A stretch of 44,335 nt of DNA from Gracilaria caudata. Taxonomy: Eukaryota > Rhodophyta > Florideophyceae > Gracilariales > Gracilariaceae. The notes beneath the pieces are model-generated. The model was not told the origin of the DNA and did not search any database. It worked only from the letters and a program-made list of their open reading frames with translations. The translations under genes and the position numbers were made by a program. Numbering within the stretch: position 1 is the stretch's first letter; each line of letters starts with the position of its first letter. The DNA lies in assembly GCA_030374735.1 (NCBI GenBank), contig JASCIV010000117.1, forward strand, positions 1 to 44,335, given 5' to 3'. This document shows, in pieces, positions 39,080 to 44,335 of this stretch.

Positions 39080-40517
39080 GGTTGCACGTGTGTTTTTCTC
39101 GCGTCTCGCTGAACGGCTGCTTGCGGTTTATTCGCGTGCCGCTGATTTCTACTTTTTGCGAGTCAGGCCCTGACGCGCGCCTCTGCCGACTGCGCTCCGA
39201 GCCAGTGCAATCAACGCGAGCCCATTTGGCGCGCGTCCGCGCGTGGCGCGTCGACGACAAGTGCATGTGATGTGTGCTGTCGAGCGCTATCGGAGGAAGA
39301 CAGCAAGCGCGGTGTACACAAAAAAGCTACCGACAGAAGCGACGTTCTCTTCGTTCGTTACAGTAGAACAACAGCTCCGCGCTCTACGCACAACATGTCC
39401 TTCGCCCGCGGACGACATGTAACATTACTAATGTTACAGTTCGCTCTCGTGTTCCACGTCTCGCCAAATGGCCACCTGTCCTCCGACGCCGCTGCTGCGC
39501 CCTTTTTTGAATTTGAATTGCGTTTAAACACCTTCAATCGTTCAACGTCAAATGGCAACAAAACGCTTTCGTTCCGCCTCCCGCCATTTCGCCCCACGCC
39601 ACCACCACTTCACTTTTTGCAGTTTGCGCCGTCGCCTTCGGCAGCGCTGCGCGTGCGGCGCCGTCACGCCGCCCGCCAAACTGCATTCGCTGTCGTTTTT
39701 AAATCGAACTTTGCTGCAAGCATGATGCTCAGCAAGTCAAAGTGCCAACCGCCTCAGCTCTATAAACATGCGCTGCAATTTAAGCGCTTCACTTGCAGCA
39801 CTCATCTTCACCGCCGCTGTATTCGCTCTTCAAAACGCACAGCTTTAATTAGAGCCGCTCACACAGCATCGTGCAGGCAATCATTGCGCAGCACGAGTGA
39901 AGAAGCGGATCATCTGCCCCGATACCGTGCCCCGCATTCCGAGCCACCCAGCTGGCGCTGCAACAAAACAGGAAGCGCATCATCAATGAAGCGCCGTGTT
40001 CCCGTGCATTCATTTCGCGGGCCCATCCAGTTTTATTGGCCCGAAACAGATATGATACTGTATATGCGCGCGGAACATGTGTGTACAACCTTCACATCTT
40101 CGTTCGTCTTCATCTCCAAACACACTCACGGTGATTGAATCTCCCCTTTATTTTGAACAACAGCCTTCAATTACTAGACTGCAGTAAAGCCTTTAGACAA
40201 GGCTTTCTCCCTGCAGAAACGCCAACAACTTTTTTGGAAATTGTCGAACCAAAACAGGCACAACAGTTCTTCTACCTTCGTAAAACGAACTCCTACATTT
40301 CTGCACAGCATCGCGTGCACCGTTTTCAGCAACCTTACTAGAGCTGCACGTTGGCCACCCCGCCAACTGTGAAATCGCTCTGAAGAACAATACAACATGC
40401 TATGGTTTGCTGCAAAGCTTGGCACTGCACCCGAAAGGGAAGCTCGCAAGTTCTCTATCACCCACGTTCAATCTTTTCTCTCCAACTTTCTATCACATTG
40501 CCTCAGCTATCTCTCAC

Positions 40518-43358
40518 ATGGATGCAGTGTCCTTGTGTAGTACCATTCTTGACCATCTCAAAGCGCTTCGCGTTCGCATTGACAAGTTCAAAAGGCATCC
40601 CGACGATTTTAGGGCACTGGTAGACACTCATGACCGCATTTCGGCCAAGTTGCAGCAACTCACTTCTGAAGCTCACCCAAACTCAACCACTGAGAGCGAT
40701 CTTCAGGCCGTACAATTACATGTGAGCCTCGCGTTCAATGATCTCGAATCGGTGGATCCATACCTTCAAAATGCTTCAGCAGCGGCAGCTGCAGCTTCAT
40801 CCAGTCAACAGCCATCTCACACAGCGAACAGATGGGGCAGCGCATATTTCAAAGCTTTTCGGGAGCTCCCCAATCTGCTTTCAAATAGAAGAACCTTGCA
40901 AAGAACCAACAGAATCGACGAAGCTCTTACTTCGGCGCAGACAAACTTGAAATCTGCATGGGATATTGTGCATGAAATTCGATTGGTTCGTATCGAACAG
41001 GGAGTCAATGAGCTTCACAAAAGCGCCAACATCGTCGCTTCTAACAAACAATACGCGCAAACGGCGTTCAAGCAATTCGTTCCCCTTCAATGTCCTACTG
41101 ATGTTCATTTCGGAGATGTTTCCCACTCTGCTCTCACCGTAAAGTGGGAGAGGCCACTCGGCGAAGAAAAGAAGATCGTGGCATTCGAGGTGTCGTGTAG
41201 GAAGAAGGTCGCAGCTGCAAACTACGCCCGGCACGAGCTACTCGCTAAACCTATTACTAGAATCGTCCCTGTAAGTTGTACATCCTGTCGAATTGAGTCA
41301 TTGGAGCCAGCAACCTGGTATATTGTGAAAGTTCGAAGTCAGTGTCCCGGTGGATGGGGTGAGTGGTCGGCTGAAATCGAAGTGCAAACAACCCACCCCC
41401 TCCGCGAGGAGTACAACTTGCTTCTCTTGGGCGAAACGGGAGTAGGAAAGTCTACTTTTATCAACGCCTTTATTCAGTATCTTTGCTACGAGACTCTGAA
41501 CGATGCCAAAGAAGGAGGCCTGATCCCGGTGATTCCGACAGCTTTTACAGTGACCATTAACGGTGAACAGATGACTGTCACAGTTGGTGATGAGAAGGGA
41601 TCTGGCGAGTCCATATCTACGGCCTTATCTGGTCAATCATGCACGCAGAGCCCGAGATCTTATGTAATTACAATTAAGGGCCAGGGGCAGCACCAGTCAT
41701 TGTCTTGCAGGATACAACTCATCGATACACCGGGGATTGGTGATACACGCGGTACGGGATACGACAAGGAAAACTTACGCAACGTTCTTCATTATATCGA
41801 TAACTTCGACGAATTGCACGGAATTCTTGTGTTAATGAAACCCAATGATTCCCGCCTGACAATTGCAATGAAGTACTGCATCAAAGAACTGCTTCGCCAT
41901 TTACACAAAAGTGCCGCAAATATACTTATGTTTGTCTTCACGAATGCTCGTAGTACGTTTTATGAGCCTGGGGATACTCTTACACCTTTGCGCAAGATTC
42001 TTAGGGATATAAAGGATTCAAACAAAGTGGATATCAAGGCGAATCGGGAGACAATGTTTTGTGTGGATAGTGAGTCGTTTAGGTACCTGGCAGCTCGCAT
42101 GAATGGCATATCGTTTCACTCAGCCAGGGATGCAGACTTCAGAGATTCGTGGGAAAAGTCGTCGGCAACCTGTCGCAAAATCTTTCAGCGGATCAAGACA
42201 TTGGAACCCCATGAAGTGAAGGAGACTACAACTCTGAATGAAATACGAAACAATATCATCATGATGTCCAGACCCCTCGTTTTGATCTCTGACACCATTC
42301 GACGCAACTTGAAGAGAATCGAAAATGACAGGAAAGAGATAAACGATGTTAGAGGGGAGATCGAGGTTTTGAAGAAGCGCCAGTTCGAGGAGTTTGTTGA
42401 GCTTCAACCTAAAACTATGGAGAAACCCCGAACTGTGTGTACACATGAAGGCTGCACTCGGGTTGAGATGGTTTCAGGATCACATATGAAAGTACCAAAA
42501 AACAGTTGTCACGAACCATGCTATTTAGAGAATGTGCCGGTAAAGGTCATTGGGGATGCTGCTCTGGCTCGCTGCGCAGCAATGGAATTTAATCAGGGCT
42601 TTGACAGCGCAATTTGCGGTTGCGGTCATTCGTTCAAACTTCATATGCATGAGGCAGTCAAATATGTGCAGGTGACGAAAAAAAGGGTAAATGAATCCAC
42701 AAACAGGATGATTCTGACAAAGTCCGGGGATATCAAGGGAAAAGAATCAATGATTAGTGCGCTAGAGAGAGAGAAAAAAGAGTGGGAAGAGGAGGAAGCC
42801 GTGGTTCTGAAGACCATGGCAAAGTTCGCTCATTTCCTAAATCATAACGGTATCTTATCTATCAATGATGCCATGGAAGATTACATCATGTACCAAATTC
42901 GGGAACAGGAAGACATAAGGGCCTATATGGGTCCTGGTCAGTCGAATCAAGCTGCAATTGACGGACTCAAAGAAAATTTGAAAAGGTACCAAGCCGAGAA
43001 AGCAATTCTCGAGGATGCATTTCAGAAGCAAAAGGTCGGCAATGTCGAACATGGAAGTACATCGAAAGTCGATAATGATGGGGGAGTTGTGGGCCTCAAA
43101 GGAGCTAAGAATGCCATGAAGGAGTTAATGAACCTGCCTCACGTGGGAGCATCAGTTCAGAACGCAATGAATGCTGAAAGAAAAGCGATCCGGGAGCAGA
43201 TTAGCTTGCAGCAATTCATGGTGCCGTTGCCCTGGGATAATCGTAATAATAGCAACGCTCTTCGGTGGCGTCCTACACTACACAGAGGAGCAAGTGCTTC
43301 GACGAGATCCCACAATCGCTGGGGCTTTGACCAGAGGTGGGCGTTTGGTTGGTTTTAG
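40518..43358 (+). CDS. Large immune-type P-loop GTPase with helical N-terminus, FN3, Cys/His cluster and coiled coil
   Basis: The first in-frame ATG (40518) gives 946 residues. Residues about 1-185 are all-helical and amphipathic, like the four-helix adaptor bundles of NLR/MLKL-type proteins, but assignment is tentative. Residues about 192-295 are a fibronectin type III domain (LTVKWERPL, SLEPATWYIVKVRS, GWGEWS). The GTPase core has G1 GETGVGKST (305-313), G3 DTPGIGD (D403) and a TNAR element near 475-478 in the G4 position, as in AIG1/GIMAP-like and related TRAFAC GTPases. A Cys/His cluster follows: C641-x4-C646, C664-H665-x2-C668, C700-G-C702-G-H704 and H709-M-H711. It resembles the zinc-binding segment after the G domain in related eukaryotic proteins. 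A coiled coil spans about 715-860. The tail is basic and Trp-rich. Membrane or self-assembly roles in immunity are known for such GTPases; here that is inference. Confidence 0.8.
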   Translation: MDAVSLCSTILDHLKALRVRIDKFKRHPDDFRALVDTHDRISAKLQQLTSEAHPNSTTESDLQAVQLHVSLAFNDLESVDPYLQNASAAAAAASSSQQPSHTANRWGSAYFKAFRELPNLLSNRRTLQRTNRIDEALTSAQTNLKSAWDIVHEIRLVRIEQGVNELHKSANIVASNKQYAQTAFKQFVPLQCPTDVHFGDVSHSALTVKWERPLGEEKKIVAFEVSCRKKVAAANYARHELLAKPITRIVPVSCTSCRIESLEPATWYIVKVRSQCPGGWGEWSAEIEVQTTHPLREEYNLLLLGETGVGKSTFINAFIQYLCYETLNDAKEGGLIPVIPTAFTVTINGEQMTVTVGDEKGSGESISTALSGQSCTQSPRSYVITIKGQGQHQSLSCRIQLIDTPGIGDTRGTGYDKENLRNVLHYIDNFDELHGILVLMKPNDSRLTIAMKYCIKELLRHLHKSAANILMFVFTNARSTFYEPGDTLTPLRKILRDIKDSNKVDIKANRETMFCVDSESFRYLAARMNGISFHSARDADFRDSWEKSSATCRKIFQRIKTLEPHEVKETTTLNEIRNNIIMMSRPLVLISDTIRRNLKRIENDRKEINDVRGEIEVLKKRQFEEFVELQPKTMEKPRTVCTHEGCTRVEMVSGSHMKVPKNSCHEPCYLENVPVKVIGDAALARCAAMEFNQGFDSAICGCGHSFKLHMHEAVKYVQVTKKRVNESTNRMILTKSGDIKGKESMISALEREKKEWEEEEAVVLKTMAKFAHFLNHNGILSINDAMEDYIMYQIREQEDIRAYMGPGQSNQAAIDGLKENLKRYQAEKAILEDAFQKQKVGNVEHGSTSKVDNDGGVVGLKGAKNAMKELMNLPHVGASVQNAMNAERKAIREQISLQQFMVPLPWDNRNNSNALRWRPTLHRGASASTRSHNRWGFDQRWAFGWF

Positions 43359-44335
43359 GATCATCACGGTCATCACGGAAACCAAGGTTCTTTGATGCGG
43401 ACATCTACCTTCAAGTACGAAAGGTAAATCTTTCGCTACGGAAACTTTCATCAAAATAGCTGCCCTTGGTAACAACGGAAATTGCCTAACAATACGCCAC
43501 TACTACTAGGGATAGATGTAACCGTAGTGAGCCCAAGCAGCCGAAACTTTGCGTTGGCGGCATCTCGAACTGCCGGCGGCCGCTCCGGCAGCCACGAAGG
43601 TCGAAGCCCTGAAACGGACAAAGTACATTGCGTTGTGTTCGTCGAATAACATCCAGTTCGTACCGTTCGGCTTTGATGTACATGGAGGCGTCGTAGAATC
43701 CGCACGACACTTTGGCGTTGTCTAGCTGAGTACGTCAGTGGCGTTTGAGTACTACGATTTGGAAGGACCGAATTAGGTGCAGGCCACAGCGGTGGCAGTG
43801 AATCGCCAAAGCCTCGTGCTCTCCACGGGGCAAACGCGGCTCTCTCCCCAGGGTCTCGTTCGTTCGTCCTAATCAAATCTAGGACGGTGGCTCTCGTGGC
43901 TCTGGTCCCTCTACAACGTCTTTGGTGCTCTTGTCGAGCGAACCGCGCGGTTTGCACTTCGCTTTGGAAAACATTAAGTACGTTGATGATGGCGTTAGAA
44001 AGAGTTCTGCTTCCACTACGTGTACAGCGGCGGCGGTCAATCACCGACGGTGATTCACCGTCGACTGTGGTTCACCGTCGACTTGCTCCTAACGTGAGAG
44101 TCTCCGGTCTCTGCTGAGACCCCCAGTACATCCAAAGTAAAATTGCGTTCATTCAATCAATCTTGGTCAGATGGCATCAGCTGACGGTGGGCGTTCTTGT
44201 CGACATGTTACGGTACCCACCCTTCTCCCCATACAATCACATCTCGTTTCTTTTGGTTCCTTTTTCGTACCGAGGGGTGCCCTCGTTCTTGAACGCATTC
44301 CCTTGTTTTTGAACAAAGAATATTATTTGATTTGA
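43359..44335. other. Right flank, no gene recognised
   Basis: A minus-strand frame at 43451-44044 (197 codons) has no domain and a composition like translated non-coding DNA. A cluster of TCACCGTCGAC repeats lies at 44045-44083. The rest shows nothing I can name. Confidence 0.45.
44045..44083. repeat. Palindrome plus direct repeat of TTCACCGTCGACT
   Basis: CGACGGTGA-T-TCACCGTCG (44045-44063) is a perfect 9-bp inverted repeat. The 3' half recurs as TTCACCGTCGACT at 44071-44083, 17 bp after the first copy. The spacing of 17 bp and the palindrome could be a dimeric protein-binding site, or chance. Confidence 0.6.

Larger units (their letters stand above)
37869..40517. other. GC-rich and homopolymer-rich intergenic region, no gene called
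   Basis: This 2.6-kb spacer holds a 3' hairpin at 38041-38083, very GC-rich alternating DNA (about 38440-38850), a G15 run (38902-38916) and a T15 run (39065-39079). Long open frames (for example 38527-39270, 39272-40138 and minus 37713-38858) reflect few stop codons in GC-rich DNA; none shows a domain. A TATAAA at 39761-39766 lies about 755 bp before the GTPase start. An inverted repeat AAAGCCTT-TAGAC-AAGGCTTT flanked by CTGCAG lies at 40179-40216. Confidence 0.5.

Noticed and set aside
39768..39848. Tiny frame with a signal-peptide-like start (MRCNLSASLAALIFTAAV)
   Set aside because: It stops after 26 codons and its ATG lies only 1-2 nt after a TATAAA, so it would sit upstream of any transcription start.
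39272..40138. 288-codon plus-strand open frame
   Set aside because: There is no domain, no good start context and a composition like translated GC-rich non-coding DNA. Few stop codons occur here in any frame.
43451..44044. 197-codon minus-strand open frame
   Set aside because: It has no motif and a random-like composition, and it contains restriction-site-like GC palindromes rather than codon bias.

Overview
The window looks like nuclear DNA of an intron-poor eukaryotic microbe. Genes lie on both strands with long intergenic gaps. Start codons sit in Kozak-like contexts (purine at -3, often G at +4). The introns are few and short (about 90-110 nt) with GTAYGT or GTAAGC donors and YAG acceptors. 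There is one eukaryotic tRNA-Ala gene, and many products carry signal peptides or membrane segments. Secretory-pathway glycosyltransferases, sparse introns and a hedgehog-type Hint (Hog) domain in a non-animal setting make a red alga my best guess. This is inference: no rRNA or organellar marker is present to test it. I saw no bacterial operon structure, CRISPR array or recognisable transposon.

Layout. 0.8-1.6 kb (-): a multi-pass, possibly seven-helix membrane protein. 2.6-4.5 kb (+): a two-exon gene joining a WWE domain, a uracil-DNA-glycosylase-like domain and an arginine-type ADP-ribosyltransferase domain. 4.6-6.8 kb (-): a Cys-rich secreted-ectodomain membrane protein. 7.8-10.4 kb (+): a three-exon gene joining DOMON, a copper type II monooxygenase (DBH/PHM family) and a C-terminal Hog/Hint autoprocessing domain. 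11.5-14.1 kb (-): a small Cys-rich secreted protein and a GT61-family glycosyltransferase, separated by extremely GC-rich alternating DNA. 14.36 kb (+): tRNA-Ala(UGC). 14.7-16.2 kb (+) and 19.3-21.2 kb (-): paralogous three-helix membrane proteins. 17.1-18.6 kb (-): an all-Sel1-repeat protein. 22.1-23.8 kb (-): a propeller-like type I membrane protein with a strong hairpin after its stop. 24.7-26.1 kb (-): flotillin. 27.7-30.2 kb (-): a gene whose frame breaks four times. 30.2-34.3 kb: no convincing gene. 34.3-37.9 kb (+): a three-module glycosyltransferase (inactive-looking GT2-like, GT4, GT12-like). 38-40.5 kb: GC-rich, homopolymer-rich spacer. 40.5-43.4 kb (+): a large immune-type GTPase (helical N-terminus, FN3, P-loop GTPase, Cys/His cluster, coiled coil).

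I see no operon-like pathway. Two themes recur. One is cell-surface and secretory chemistry: GT61, the GT fusion, the monooxygenase-Hog protein, several ectodomain membrane proteins and flotillin. The other is domain combinations typical of stress or immune signalling: WWE-UDG-ART and the FN3-GTPase. The two strongest leads are the WWE-UDG-ART fusion, whose glycosylase active site is altered while its ART motif is intact, and the monooxygenase-Hog fusion, in which every copper ligand and the Hog Cys, Thr and His are present.
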